Numbered from the stretch's first letter, positions 8,282 through 18,458 are shown. The stretch: DNA of 64,000 nt from Spirochaetota bacterium (GCA_018262985.1 JADFDI010000001.1:654664-718663); one strand, 5' to 3'. The notes: generated by a model from the letters alone, not told the origin. A program made the numbers and translations.

Positions 8282-9531
8282 GCCCACCTCCGTATGGCCA
8301 CGACGCCGTTGTGGCCGCCGAAGCCCAGGCTTCCGGAAAGCGCCGCGTCGATCTTCCCCTTCACCGCCTTGTTCGGCACGTAGTCGAGGTCGCACTCGGG
8401 GTCGGGCTTGTCGAGGTTGATGGTCGGCGGGTAGACGCCGTCGCGGATCGCGAGCACGCAGGCGATGGCCTCGACGGCGCCGGCGGCCGCCACGAGGTGG
8501 CCGGTCTGTCCCTTGGTGGAGCTGACCTTCATCTTCCGCGCGTGAGCGCCGAAGGCTTCCTTGATCATGCGGGTCTCGGTCGGGTCGTTGATCGGGGTCG
8601 AGGTGCCGTGCGCGTTGTAGTACTGCACGTCCTCGGGCTTGAGGCCGGCGTCGGCCAGGCAGAGCTCGATGGCCTTGCGGCCGCCCTTGCCCTCCGGGTC
8701 GGGAGCGGTCAGGTGGTAGGCGTCGCAGGTCGAGCCGTAACCGGCGAGCTCCGCGAGGGGAAGGGCGCCGCGCTTTTTCGCGTGCGCCTCGCTCTCGAGT
8801 ATGACGACGCCGGCGCCCTCGCCGATGACGAAACCGTCGCGATCCGCGTCGAAGGGGCGGCTCGCCTTCTTCGGGTCGTCGTTGCGCTTCGTGGAGAGGG
8901 CCTTCAACATGCAGAAGCCGCCGAGCGCGAACTCGGTCAGGGAGGCCTCGGTGCCGCCCGCGATGACCACGTCGCAGCGGCCCGACCGGATCAGGTCGAG
9001 CCCCATGCCGAGGGCGTCGGTGCCCGAGGCGCACGCGGTGGCCACGGTGAGGGCGGGGCCGGTGACGCCGAGGCGCATGGCGATGTTGCCCGCCGCCTCG
9101 TTCATGATCATGAGGGGGACGGTCATGGGCGGCATGCGGCCCGGCCCCGACTCGATCAGCTTGAGGTGCGACTCGACGAACACGTCGATGCCGCCGATGC
9201 CGTTGCCGAGCGCGATGCCCACCCGGGTCGCGTCGATCAGGCCGGAGGCGACGGCCTCTTCCATGCCTGCCTGGCGCCAGGCCTGCACGGCCGCGGCGAC
9301 CGCGTAGAGGGTGAAGGGCGCCATCTTCCGGGCGTCCTTCTTGTCGACGTAGGGGCTCGGGTCGAAGTCCCGGACCTCGGCCGCGATGCGCGAGTCGAGG
9401 CGCGACGCGTCGAAGCGCGTGATGGGACCCACGCCGCTTTCGCCCGCGACGATGGCCTTCCAGAAACCGTCGATGTCGTTGCCTATGGGCGTGACAGCGC
9501 CCAGCCCGGTGATGGCGATCCTCGTCTTCAT
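8278..9531 (-). CDS. fabF: Beta-ketoacyl-ACP synthase II
   Basis: The 417-residue condensing enzyme has the full Cys-His-His triad: nucleophile Cys in TVATACASGTDALGMG (about residue 162), His in YYNAHGTSTPINDPTE and His in KGQTGHLVAAAGAVEA. It elongates acyl-ACP with malonyl-ACP. AAGGAG precedes the ATG by 7 bp. It lies 16 bp after fabH and overlaps fabZ by 4 bp. The genes for FabD, FabG and ACP are not in this operon. Confidence 0.97.
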   Translation of the reverse strand: MKTRIAITGLGAVTPIGNDIDGFWKAIVAGESGVGPITRFDASRLDSRIAAEVRDFDPSPYVDKKDARKMAPFTLYAVAAAVQAWRQAGMEEAVASGLIDATRVGIALGNGIGGIDVFVESHLKLIESGPGRMPPMTVPLMIMNEAAGNIAMRLGVTGPALTVATACASGTDALGMGLDLIRSGRCDVVIAGGTEASLTEFALGGFCMLKALSTKRNDDPKKASRPFDADRDGFVIGEGAGVVILESEAHAKKRGALPLAELAGYGSTCDAYHLTAPDPEGKGGRKAIELCLADAGLKPEDVQYYNAHGTSTPINDPTETRMIKEAFGAHARKMKVSSTKGQTGHLVAAAGAVEAIACVLAIRDGVYPPTINLDKPDPECDLDYVPNKAVKGKIDAALSGSLGFGGHNGVVAIRRWA

Positions 9532-9547
9532 GGTTCGTCTCCTTCCC

Positions 9548-10546
9548 TTACATGCGCGCCACGGTGCCGCCGTAGGTCAGCCCCGCGCCGAAACCGAGCA
9601 TCATGACGAGGTCGCCCTCGGCCAGGAGCCCTTTCTCGCGCATCTCGTCGAGCGCGAGCGGGATGGACGCGGCGCTCGTGTTGGCGTATTCCTCGATGTT
9701 CATGTAGAAGCGCGATTCCGGCAAGCCGAAGCGCTTGGCCGCCGCCTGCACGATGCGCAGGTTGGCCTGGTGCGGCACGATCCAGCGGAAGTCCTCGAGC
9801 GCGAAGCCCGAGCCCGTCGAGAGCTGCTCGATGAGCTGCGTGATGGTGCGCACCGCGAAGGTGTACACGTTCTTGCCGTTCATCACGATGCTCATCGAAC
9901 CTTCGAAGGCGGGGCGCTCGAAGGTTCGCGTCCGGTCCGGCTGGGTCAGGTAGAGGTCCTTGGCGCCGGAGCCCTCCGCGCGGAGGATGGACTTGAGGAG
10001 GCCGCGGCCTCCCGGGGCGCTCTTGCCGTTTCCCTCCACCTTCTCGAGCAGGGCGCAGCCGGCCCCGTCGCCGAAGAGCACGCAGGTGGCGCGGTCGTTC
10101 CAGTCGGAGATGCGCGAGAGGGTCTCGGCGCCCACGGCCACGGCGTAGCGGGCCTCGCCGGATTCGAGCATGGAACGCGCGACCTCGAGGGCGTAGATGA
10201 AGCCGGTGCAGCCCGCGTTGACGTCGAAGGCGGCCGCCTCCTTCGCGCCGAGCCGGTCCTGCAGGATGCACGCCGTCGAGGGGAAGCCGAAGAACTCGGG
10301 CGAGGCCGACGCCACGACGATGAGGCCGAGCTCGGACGGGTCCACCCCGGCGCGCGCGAGGGCCGCGCGGATGGCGCGCTCGGCCAGGTCGGTGGTGGTC
10401 TCGCCGTCGGCGGCGTAGTGGCGGGCGCCGATGCCCGTATGCGAGCGGATCCATTCGTCGTCGGTGTCGACGCGCTTCGCGAGCTCGTCGTTGGTTACGC
10501 GGTTCTCCGGCACGAAGGATCCGAGCGATTTCACGATTACAGCCAT
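9548..10546 (-). CDS. fabH: Beta-ketoacyl-ACP synthase III
   Basis: The 332-residue enzyme starts fatty acid synthesis by condensing an acyl-CoA with malonyl-ACP. The Cys-His-Asn triad is visible: DVNAGCTGFIYALEVARSM (about residue 112), WIVPHQANLRI and NIEEYANTSAASIPLAL. The start at 10546 (MAVIVKSLGSFVPENRVTND) fits the family N-terminus and has GGGAGG 5 bp upstream. Two in-frame ATGs at 10588 and 10585 lack a binding site and would add 14 residues. The ribosome binding site and the first two bases of the start codon are locked in a long hairpin (10545-10588), so translation of this first gene of the operon is probably regulated. Confidence 0.96.
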   Translation of the reverse strand: MAVIVKSLGSFVPENRVTNDELAKRVDTDDEWIRSHTGIGARHYAADGETTTDLAERAIRAALARAGVDPSELGLIVVASASPEFFGFPSTACILQDRLGAKEAAAFDVNAGCTGFIYALEVARSMLESGEARYAVAVGAETLSRISDWNDRATCVLFGDGAGCALLEKVEGNGKSAPGGRGLLKSILRAEGSGAKDLYLTQPDRTRTFERPAFEGSMSIVMNGKNVYTFAVRTITQLIEQLSTGSGFALEDFRWIVPHQANLRIVQAAAKRFGLPESRFYMNIEEYANTSAASIPLALDEMREKGLLAEGDLVMMLGFGAGLTYGGTVARM

Positions 10547-10588
10547 GATGCCTCCCGGCCGGCGCTCGCCGGCCACGGGAGGCATCAT
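10545..10588 (-). promoter_or_regulatory. RBS-sequestering leader hairpin of fabH
   Basis: In the fabH mRNA the arm from 10588-10576 pairs perfectly over 13 bp with 10557-10545 (CGGGAGGCATCAT). An inner 6-bp stem GCCGGC/GCCGGC closes on a GAGC loop, with only a 2-nt bulge between the two stems. The paired region holds the whole GGGAGG ribosome binding site and the AU of the AUG. The fold would block initiation unless melted or bound. Confidence 0.7.
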
Positions 10589-10610
10589 CCGACAAAAGAC
10601 ATGGAAGTGT

Positions 10611-10639
10611 CAATATGACGATATTGGAACCAATGTCAA
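10611..10639 (-). promoter_or_regulatory. fab operon promoter with operator-like dyad
   Basis: On the minus strand a perfect TTGACA (10639-10634) is followed after 16 bp by CATATT (10617-10612). This puts the transcript start near 10605 and gives a leader of about 60 nt. A perfect dyad CAATATGACGATATTG (10611-10626) covers the -10 box, and TTGGAACCAA (10624-10633) lies in the spacer. Both look like repressor targets; the regulator is not known. Confidence 0.6.
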
Positions 10640-10731
10640 GAAAACGCCAGGCGCCGAGCGCGCCGAGAACCGGATTGGCGAAACCGGAAGAGGAGCCCCG
10701 GCTTTTCGCCCTCCCGTTCTGCCGTTCACCT

Positions 10732-10771
10732 CGGCGTCTCGGCGCCTCGGCGTCTCGGCGTCTCGGCGTTT
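10732..10771 (+). repeat. Tandem 8-bp repeat (CGGCGTCT), family 1
   Basis: Five head-to-tail units of CGGCGTCT with small changes end exactly at the stop codon of the symporter gene. The complementary strand reads AGACGCCG, matching the motif at 56851-56870. Confidence 0.75.
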
Positions 10772-12113
10772 ATTTCGTTTTGGATACTGGCTTTACGAAT
10801 GCCGCGGCGAGGGAGAGGGCGGCGGAGGAGGCGAGGCCCGCCATGGGGAGGAGCTTGGACCAGGGGCTCGCGGCGGCCTGGAAGCTGCCCGCGGTGCCGA
10901 GCGCGTAACCGATGACGATGCCCGCGAAGGCGAGGGCGGGGTTCATCTTCCTTCCCTTGCCGAGGACGAGCGCCACGAAGAGCGCCGGCACGATGCCCGC
11001 GGTGTAGCCGTTGTAGGTCTTGAGGATGAGGCCGATGATGTCGGTGCTGAACAGGGCCACGAGCGCCGCGACGACTCCGACCGCCACGATCCAGAAGCGC
11101 ACGCCGTTCACGCGGTCGCGCTTCAGCACGTCGTGCTCGAACACCGAGGCGGCCGTGATGAGCACCGTGTCGCCGGTTGAGAGGATGGCGGCGAGCAGGC
11201 CCATGACGAGCGCGACGCCGAGGGCGGGGGGCAGGACCCTGGCCGCGATGGCGTTGAGCGGATCGAGGCCGCCGGAGTCGAGGCCGCTCGCCTTCGCCCA
11301 GAGACCCACGAAGGTGATGGCGAAAGCGAACAGGAACATGCCGGCGCCCGAGACGAAGCTCGAGCGGCGGGCGTTGGCGGGACTGTCCGACGAAAGCACG
11401 CGGCTGAACATCATCGGGCAGATGAGGTAGGAGCCGCCGACCACCACCACGTAGTAGACGAGGTCGAGGGGCTTGAAGCCCGCGTTGAACAGCTCGATCT
11501 CGAGGGCGCCGGGAGCCGGGGGCTTGGCCAGGAAGAGCCAGGCGAGCGTTCCGACCAGGGCCAGGGCGAGAATGCCGAACTGGAAGAGGTCGGTGCGGAG
11601 CACGGATTTCTGGCCGCCTATCAGGGTGTAGACGACCAGGAAGGCCGCCGCGACGGCGACCGCCGGCTGGTGGGCGAGGCCGGTCAGCGTCGTGATGACC
11701 TTGGCCGCCGCGACGAACTGTGCCGCCGCGAGGCCGGTCCAGGTGACGACGATGATGGCCGAGACGAGAAGCCGGTTCTGCGGTCCCAGGAAGCCGCCGG
11801 CCAGGTCGGGCATGGTCAGGGCTTCCGACTCGCGCACCTTGCGCGAGAGGAAGATGCCCTGCAGGAAGTGCGCGATGCCGCCCGCCGCCACGAACCAGAA
11901 GGCCGGGAAGCCCATGTTGACGGCCTTCGAGACCGTGCCGATGGTGATGCCGCCGCCGATGGTGCTGGCCAGCATCGACGCGACGACGAAAAGCTTGCGC
12001 TGCTTGCGCCCCGCCACCAGGAAGTTCTCTATGGAGTGCGAATACTTGAGGCTCGCGAGCGCGATGCCGACGAGGACCGCGCCGTACGCGGCCAGGAGGA
12101 TGGTGGGAATCAT
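10770..12113 (-). CDS. Sodium/solute symporter (SSS family)
   Basis: The 447-residue protein has about 12-13 hydrophobic segments and the N-terminal SSS signature pattern SIENFLVAGRKQRKL followed by ASMLASTIGGGITIG, which lines the sodium site. Members carry sugars, amino acids, carboxylates or urea with Na+. The substrate is not evident here; the sequence resembles the proline/pantothenate branch more than sugar carriers, but this is only an impression. AAGGAG 6 bp upstream supports the ATG at 12113. It has its own 150-bp upstream gap that contains a strong hairpin, and it stands alone. Confidence 0.85.
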   Translation of the reverse strand: MIPTILLAAYGAVLVGIALASLKYSHSIENFLVAGRKQRKLFVVASMLASTIGGGITIGTVSKAVNMGFPAFWFVAAGGIAHFLQGIFLSRKVRESEALTMPDLAGGFLGPQNRLLVSAIIVVTWTGLAAAQFVAAAKVITTLTGLAHQPAVAVAAAFLVVYTLIGGQKSVLRTDLFQFGILALALVGTLAWLFLAKPPAPGALEIELFNAGFKPLDLVYYVVVVGGSYLICPMMFSRVLSSDSPANARRSSFVSGAGMFLFAFAITFVGLWAKASGLDSGGLDPLNAIAARVLPPALGVALVMGLLAAILSTGDTVLITAASVFEHDVLKRDRVNGVRFWIVAVGVVAALVALFSTDIIGLILKTYNGYTAGIVPALFVALVLGKGRKMNPALAFAGIVIGYALGTAGSFQAAASPWSKLLPMAGLASSAALSLAAAFVKPVSKTK

Positions 12114-12206
12114 GTTCCGCTCCTTTCAGGGCTGTCGAAGGAAAGCGCGGCGGCTTTCCGCAAAGTCGAGCCTAGCCGCGGCGTCGACGCCTGTCCCCGA
12201 AACCGG

Positions 12207-12242
12207 GCCGACCGTATCGCTAAGCGTACCGATACGGTCGGC
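12207..12242. terminator. 13-bp inverted repeat between the symporter and ftsH
   Basis: CCGACCGTATCG (12208-12219) pairs with 12230-12241, plus one more G-C pair outside. It lies 22 bp after the ftsH stop and about 95 bp before the symporter start. No T-run follows, so it could be a terminator-like 3' end of ftsH or an operator for the symporter. Confidence 0.45.
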
Positions 12243-12263
12243 GGGCTGACGGGCCGGAGCGGC

Positions 12264-14189
<1,926 letters not shown>

Positions 14190-14292
14190 CGGTTGTCCTT
14201 CCAAACGGGTGCTGCCTATCAAGGTAATGCCCGCGGGGCTCCGGCGGCCAGAGCCGACGCTTCGATCATCGTCGCGGGAAGTACGGGAGCGC

Positions 14293-14322
14293 TTGACCCC
14301 GGGCGGTCCTCGTTCGTATATT
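14293..14322 (+). promoter_or_regulatory. groES promoter
   Basis: TTGACC (14293-14298) and TATATT (14317-14322) are 18 bp apart, a good housekeeping-type promoter. No CIRCE-type inverted repeat is visible between it and the gene. Confidence 0.65.
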
Positions 14323-14370
14323 CACGCCGAGCCTTCAAACCCTCACAACCAGATCCAGGAGGATATCCGC

Positions 14371-14637
14371 ATGAACGTGAAGCCCCTGCTCGACCGCGTG
14401 CTCATCAAGATCCAGGAGTCGGAGGCCAAGAGCGCCGGCGGCATCATCATCCCGCAGACCGCCCAGGAGAAGACCCAGACCGGCGCCGTGGTGGCCATCG
14501 GCACCGACACCGACGTCATCAAGGTGAAGGTCGGCGACAAGGTCATGTACGACAAGTACGCCGGCACCCAGGTCAAGATCGACGGAGCCGAGCACCTGAT
14601 CGTCAAGATGTCGGACATCATCGCCGTTATCGAATAA
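14371..14637 (+). CDS. groES: Co-chaperonin GroES
   Basis: The 88-residue protein is the lid of the GroEL chaperonin. It begins MNVKPLLDRVLIKIQE, has the mobile-loop region AKSAGGIIIPQTAQEKTQTG and the conserved GDKVMYDKYAGTQVKIDG. The ATG at 14371 has AGGAGG 9 bp upstream. GroEL is not next to it: the gene is followed at once by a strong terminator. Unlinked groES and groEL genes are known in Treponema pallidum. Confidence 0.97.
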   Translation: MNVKPLLDRVLIKIQESEAKSAGGIIIPQTAQEKTQTGAVVAIGTDTDVIKVKVGDKVMYDKYAGTQVKIDGAEHLIVKMSDIIAVIE

Positions 14638-14656
14638 GCGGCGTCCGCATCGCGCC

Positions 14657-14692
14657 AAGCGGGGCCGTCCTTCGGGGCGGCCCCGCTTCGTT
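14657..14692 (+). terminator. Strong intrinsic terminator of groES
   Basis: A 14-bp stem (14657-14670 against 1475-88 of the same block, i.e. 14675-14688) closes on a UUCG tetraloop 19 bp after the groES stop. The T-run is short (CTTCGTT), but the stem is very stable. Confidence 0.8.
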
Positions 14693-14735
14693 CATGGACC
14701 GATCTGGCCGAACGCGCGGCCTGCGACGATCGCGC

Positions 14736-14786
14736 TTGCGTCCGCGCGCCGCGTGGGGTATGCTGGCCGTCTCATAAACCGGTTTA
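14736..14786 (+). promoter_or_regulatory. Promoter with LacI-type operator before the ABC-2/PfkB/pullulanase operon
   Basis: TTGCGT (14736-14741) and TATGCT (14759-14764) are 17 bp apart and predict a start near 14771. The perfect palindrome TAAACCGGTTTA at 14775-14786 lies at about +5 to +16, where a bound repressor would block elongation. The same operator occurs at 21595, 37549 and 46733. Confidence 0.7.
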
Positions 14787-14851
14787 AGCCCGGGGGGAGA
14801 CCGGATGCCCCTCCCCGGAGCGAGTGACGAGGCATCCCGGAGCCGCGCTCG

Positions 14852-15862
14852 ATGATCCGTGTCCGCAATCTCGGCAAGACTTTTATCACCCAGAAGCGCT
14901 ATCCCGGCTTCCTCGGCTCGCTCCAAGGACTCGTGACCCGCGAGAAGGTCCGAACCGTCGCGGTCGACGACGTCTCCTTCGACATCGACCCGGGCGAGAT
15001 CGTCGGCTATATCGGCGCCAACGGGGCCGGCAAGAGCACCACCATCAAGATGATGACCGGCATCCTCACGCCGAGCTCCGGCCGCGTCACGGTCGACGGC
15101 GTCGTGCCCTGGGAGCGGCGCATGGCCAACGCGGCCAACATCGGCGTCGTGTTCGGCCAGCGCACCCAGCTCTGGTGGGACCTGCCGGTCACCGAGAGCC
15201 TGACCCTCCTGCGCGACGTCTACGGCGTGCCGAAGGCCGAGTACGAAAAGCGCCTCGCCTTCCTCGACGAGGTCCTCTCGCTCTCGGAATTCTCCGGAAG
15301 CCCCGTCCGTACCCTCTCGCTCGGGCAGCGCATGCGGGCGGACCTGGCCGCGAGCCTCCTCCACCGGCCCAAGGTACTCTACCTCGACGAACCCACCATC
15401 GGCCTCGACCTCATCGTCAAGGAGAAGGTCCGCAAGGCCATCAAGGAGCTGAACCGCGAGTTCGGCACCACCATCATCCTGACCACCCACGACCTCGCGG
15501 ACATCGAGGAGCTGTGCAAGCGCATCATCGTCATCGACTCCGGGCGCCTGGTCTACGACGGCAGCCTGGACGAGCTCAGGGCGAAGTACAGCCGCGCCCG
15601 CACCGTGCGCTTCCATCTGGCGCCCGGCGCAGCGGTCGACGTCGCGCCGCTCGCCGCGGAACTCGCCGCGCTCGATCCTTCCTCGCGCACGGCGATGGAG
15701 GAGGGCGAGCTGGCGGTCACCTTCGACCGCGCGAAGGCCGGCGTAGGCGCGGTGGTCCAGAAGGTGCTCGCCCGCCACGAGGTGCTCGACTATGCCATCA
15801 GCGAGACGAAGATCGAGGAGATCGTGAAGCGCATCTACCTCGACGCGGAGGCCGCCAGATGA
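14852..15862 (+). CDS. ABC-2 type transporter ATP-binding protein (COG4586-like)
   Basis: The 336-residue ATPase has Walker A GANGAGKST (about 54-62), the unusual Q-loop VFGQRTQLWWDLP, signature LSLGQRMRADLA (about 154) and Walker B VLYLDEPTIGLD (about 175). The Q-loop wording is typical of a family that pairs with two six-helix ABC-2 permeases of the multidrug/daunorubicin-type class, as here. Its TGA overlaps the ATG of the first permease. An AAACCGGTTT operator upstream puts this operon with the maltodextrin genes. The exported substrate is not known. Confidence 0.88.
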   Translation: MIRVRNLGKTFITQKRYPGFLGSLQGLVTREKVRTVAVDDVSFDIDPGEIVGYIGANGAGKSTTIKMMTGILTPSSGRVTVDGVVPWERRMANAANIGVVFGQRTQLWWDLPVTESLTLLRDVYGVPKAEYEKRLAFLDEVLSLSEFSGSPVRTLSLGQRMRADLAASLLHRPKVLYLDEPTIGLDLIVKEKVRKAIKELNREFGTTIILTTHDLADIEELCKRIIVIDSGRLVYDGSLDELRAKYSRARTVRFHLAPGAAVDVAPLAAELAALDPSSRTAMEEGELAVTFDRAKAGVGAVVQKVLARHEVLDYAISETKIEEIVKRIYLDAEAAR

Positions 15863-16659
15863 GGCTCGCGCCGTACCTCCGCTTCACGCGCAACTCGATC
15901 CAGACCTTGCTGGCGTACCGGGCCAACGTGCTTTTCTACATTTTCGGGAACATCGTGCAGACCCTGGTGCTCTGGTACCTCTGGCGCGCCATCTTCGCGG
16001 GCTCCGCCACGGGCCGAGTGAACGGCTTCACGCTCGGCGAGATGGCCGCCTACCTGCTGGCCGCCGTGGCCGCGCAATCGGCGATCGGGGGGAACGCCGA
16101 GGACGTGATCTCCGACGAGATCATGGAGGGAAGCATCGCCGTCAATCTGGCGCGCCCGCTCGACTACCGGACGAGGATCTTCTTCGGCCACCTCGGGGCC
16201 AGCCTCTACAACGGCGTGGTCGTGAGCCTGCCCGCGCTCGTCATCGCGCTCGCGGCCGGCGCGAGCGTGGGCTCTTCGGGCGCGCGCCTCGCCGCGTTCG
16301 GCGTGTCGCTGGCGCTCAGCTTCGCCCTCCATTTCTTCTATAAATTCATGCTCGGGCTCACCGCCATCCTGACCACCAACGTCTGGGGCGTCTTCAACGT
16401 CGAGGCGGTGGTGTCGGGCTTCCTCTCCGGAGCCCTGGTGCCGCTCGCCTTCTTTCCCGAGTGGGCGCGGGGCGTGATGGGGCTCCTGCCCTTCGCGTCG
16501 ATGGTGTCGGTGCCGGCCCTGGCCTTCGCGGGCAAGCTTTCGGGGGCGGACTTCGCCCGCGCGCTGGCCGTGCAGGGCTTCTGGGTAGTCGCGCTGGCGC
16601 TGTTCTCGTCGTGGGCGTGGAAGTCGCTCGTGACGCGCGTCTCGGTGAACGGGGGCTGA
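15859..16659 (+). CDS. ABC-2 type transporter permease (first)
   Basis: This 266-residue membrane protein starts in an ATGA overlap with the ATPase. It has about six hydrophobic segments and the sequence pattern of the ABC-2 permease family (ISDEIMEGSIAVNLARPLDY, then a long membrane half). It would form a heterodimer with the next permease. Similar permeases are usually annotated as multidrug or polymer exporters without direct proof. Confidence 0.85.
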   Translation: MRLAPYLRFTRNSIQTLLAYRANVLFYIFGNIVQTLVLWYLWRAIFAGSATGRVNGFTLGEMAAYLLAAVAAQSAIGGNAEDVISDEIMEGSIAVNLARPLDYRTRIFFGHLGASLYNGVVVSLPALVIALAAGASVGSSGARLAAFGVSLALSFALHFFYKFMLGLTAILTTNVWGVFNVEAVVSGFLSGALVPLAFFPEWARGVMGLLPFASMVSVPALAFAGKLSGADFARALAVQGFWVVALALFSSWAWKSLVTRVSVNGG

Positions 16660-16665
16660 GGCACG

Positions 16666-17457
16666 ATGGCGCGCTACGCATGGCTCTACCTGAGATATCT
16701 CGGACAGAACATCAAGAGCCTCATGTCCTACCGCCTGAGCTTCCTCGTCGGGCTCGCGGCCTTCATGGCCCGGCAGTTCCTCGGCGTCGCCTTCGTCGGC
16801 CTCGTGTTCGCCGCGATTCCGGACCTGGCCGGCTGGAGCCGGGAAGAGGTGCTCTTCGTCTACGGCTTCGCGCAGCTCGGACGCGGCTTCGACCACATGT
16901 TCACCGACAACCTCTGGATACTCGCGTGGCGCATGGTCGCCAAGGGCGAATTCGACCGCATCCTGGTGCGGCCGCTGCCGCCCCTCTTCCAGCTCTTGGC
17001 CGAGCGCTTCCAGACGGACGGCATCGGGGAACTCGTCGCGGGAATCGCGGTCACCGCCTGGGCCGCGCCGAGGCTCGACTTTCCCGCGGGCGCGTGGACC
17101 CCGGCGCTCGGCGCGGCGGCCGTGCTCGCGTCGATCCTCATCTACACCGCGGTCAAGCTCGCGCTCGCGAGCCTCGCCTTCTGGATCAAGTTCAGCCAGT
17201 CCTACCTCTTCGCCGCGTACAAGATGGCGGATTTCGCCATGTACCCGATGAACATCTACCCCAAAGCCCTGCGCTTCGTCCTTTCGTGGGCGCTGCCTTT
17301 CGCGTTCACCGCCTACTACCCGGCGGCCGCCCTGCTCGGCCGCGAAAGCGTGGCTTTCGGCATCGGCGGCGCGCTGGCCGTCGGTTTCGTCGCCGCGGCC
17401 CTGTCCCTGCTGGTCTGGCGCGCGGGGCTGCGCGCGTACGAGAGCGCGGGGAGCTAG
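16666..17457 (+). CDS. ABC-2 type transporter permease (second, COG3694-like)
   Basis: The 263-residue permease follows the first by 6 bp. About six hydrophobic segments are visible and the cytoplasmic motif KGEFDRILVRPLPPLFQLLA is typical of the family. It probably pairs with the preceding permease on one ATPase dimer. The kinase gene starts 2 bp after its stop. Confidence 0.87.
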   Translation: MARYAWLYLRYLGQNIKSLMSYRLSFLVGLAAFMARQFLGVAFVGLVFAAIPDLAGWSREEVLFVYGFAQLGRGFDHMFTDNLWILAWRMVAKGEFDRILVRPLPPLFQLLAERFQTDGIGELVAGIAVTAWAAPRLDFPAGAWTPALGAAAVLASILIYTAVKLALASLAFWIKFSQSYLFAAYKMADFAMYPMNIYPKALRFVLSWALPFAFTAYYPAAALLGRESVAFGIGGALAVGFVAAALSLLVWRAGLRAYESAGS

Positions 17458-17459
17458 CG

Positions 17460-18359
17460 GTGCGCATCCTCGTCTCCGGCCTGGTCAACATCGAAACCAC
17501 GCTCCGCGTCGACGGCTTCCCGATCGAGTACCGTCCCGTGCTGTATCCCTTCGGCGGCGTGTCGTCGAGCGTGTCGGGCGTCGGGGTGAACGTGGCCGCC
17601 GCGCTGACACGGCTCGGGGACGAGGTGGGCTTTCTCAGCCTGATCGGCGCCGACGCCGCGGGCGACCTGGCCCTCGACGGACTTTCGCGGCTCGGAGTGC
17701 CGACGGACGGGGTGCTCCGCGAAATGCCCGCCACGGCGCAGTCGGTCATCCTCTACGACGGGGACGGGCGAAGGCAGATCAACGTCGACCTCAAGGACAT
17801 CCAGGAGCGCCGTTATCCCGCCGGACGCTTCCGCGCCGCCGCCGCGGGCGCCGGCGCCTTCGTCCTGTGCAACATCAACTTCAACCGCGAGCTCCTGCCG
17901 CCCGCGCGGGAAACGGGAAAGCCGGTGTTCACCGACGTGCACACGCTGTCGGACCCCGCCGACGCCTACAACGCGGATTTCATGTCCGCGGCCGACGCGC
18001 TCTTCCTGTCCGACGAGCGCCTGTGGGCGCCGCCGGCGGAAGCCGCGCGCGAGCTGTCGGAGCGCTACGGGTGCCGCGTCGTGGTGGTCGGACTCGGGGC
18101 GAAGGGCGCGCTGCTCCTCGAGAAGGGGCGCTCGCCCGTGACGGTTCCCGCGGTCCGCGCCCGGAAGGTCGTCTCTACCATCGGGGCGGGCGACGCGCTC
18201 TTCTCGGCCTTCGCGCACTTCCAGCTCGCGGGCCGGAGCGCGGAGGAGTCCTTGCGCCTCGCGACGCGCTTCGCCTCGTGGAAGATCGGCGAGACCGGGA
18301 CGGCCGCGGGTTTCCTGAGCGAAGCGGAGACCCTGGCCTTGAAAGGGGAGCCGTCATGA
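17460..18359 (+). CDS. PfkB family sugar kinase
   Basis: The GTG at 17460 gives 299 residues. PfkB signature 1 appears as GGVSSSVSGVGVNVAAALTR and signature 2, with the catalytic Asp, as VSTIGAGDALFSAFAHFQLA (about residues 240-259). The family phosphorylates ribose, fructose, other sugars or nucleosides; the exact substrate is not clear. It is in the same transcript as the ABC-2 exporter and is followed by the pullulanase. That is an odd mix which suggests the kinase acts on a sugar or sugar alcohol tied to alpha-glucan metabolism. Confidence 0.85.
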   Translation: MRILVSGLVNIETTLRVDGFPIEYRPVLYPFGGVSSSVSGVGVNVAAALTRLGDEVGFLSLIGADAAGDLALDGLSRLGVPTDGVLREMPATAQSVILYDGDGRRQINVDLKDIQERRYPAGRFRAAAAGAGAFVLCNINFNRELLPPARETGKPVFTDVHTLSDPADAYNADFMSAADALFLSDERLWAPPAEAARELSERYGCRVVVVGLGAKGALLLEKGRSPVTVPAVRARKVVSTIGAGDALFSAFAHFQLAGRSAEESLRLATRFASWKIGETGTAAGFLSEAETLALKGEPS

Positions 18360-18361
18360 AA

Positions 18362-18390
18362 AGGAAAAACCACAGAGGCACAGATGAGGG
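18362..18390 (+). repeat. CACAGAGGCACAG-type short repeat (family 1)
   Basis: Just after the kinase stop the sequence AACCACAGAGGCACAGATGA appears. It resembles the purine-rich periodic repeat at 56875-56899 and similar short repeats known from many GC-rich environmental genomes. Confidence 0.45.
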
Positions 18391-18416
18391 CGCCTGCGCG
18401 GAGCGCGGGTACTGAA

Positions 18417-18458
18417 CCCTTCCGCTCCGAAGGCGGCGCGAAGCGACGCAGGCACGGA
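18417..18458 (+). repeat. Dispersed intergenic repeat, family 2, copy 3
   Basis: This copy contains GGCGGCGCGAAGCGACGC and aligns with 6530-6568 and the complement of 5560-5601. It fills much of the 198-bp gap between the kinase and pullulanase genes; the rest of that gap shows no clear promoter. Confidence 0.6.

Noticed and set aside
10547-10588. Longer fabH product from ATGs at 10588 or 10585
   Set aside because: No ribosome binding site there, the extra 14 residues are not part of the family, and the bases form the first arm of the hairpin.
16461-17459. Long upstream extension of the PfkB kinase frame
   Set aside because: It lies over the two permease genes in another frame; the GTG at 17460 starts the kinase fold.
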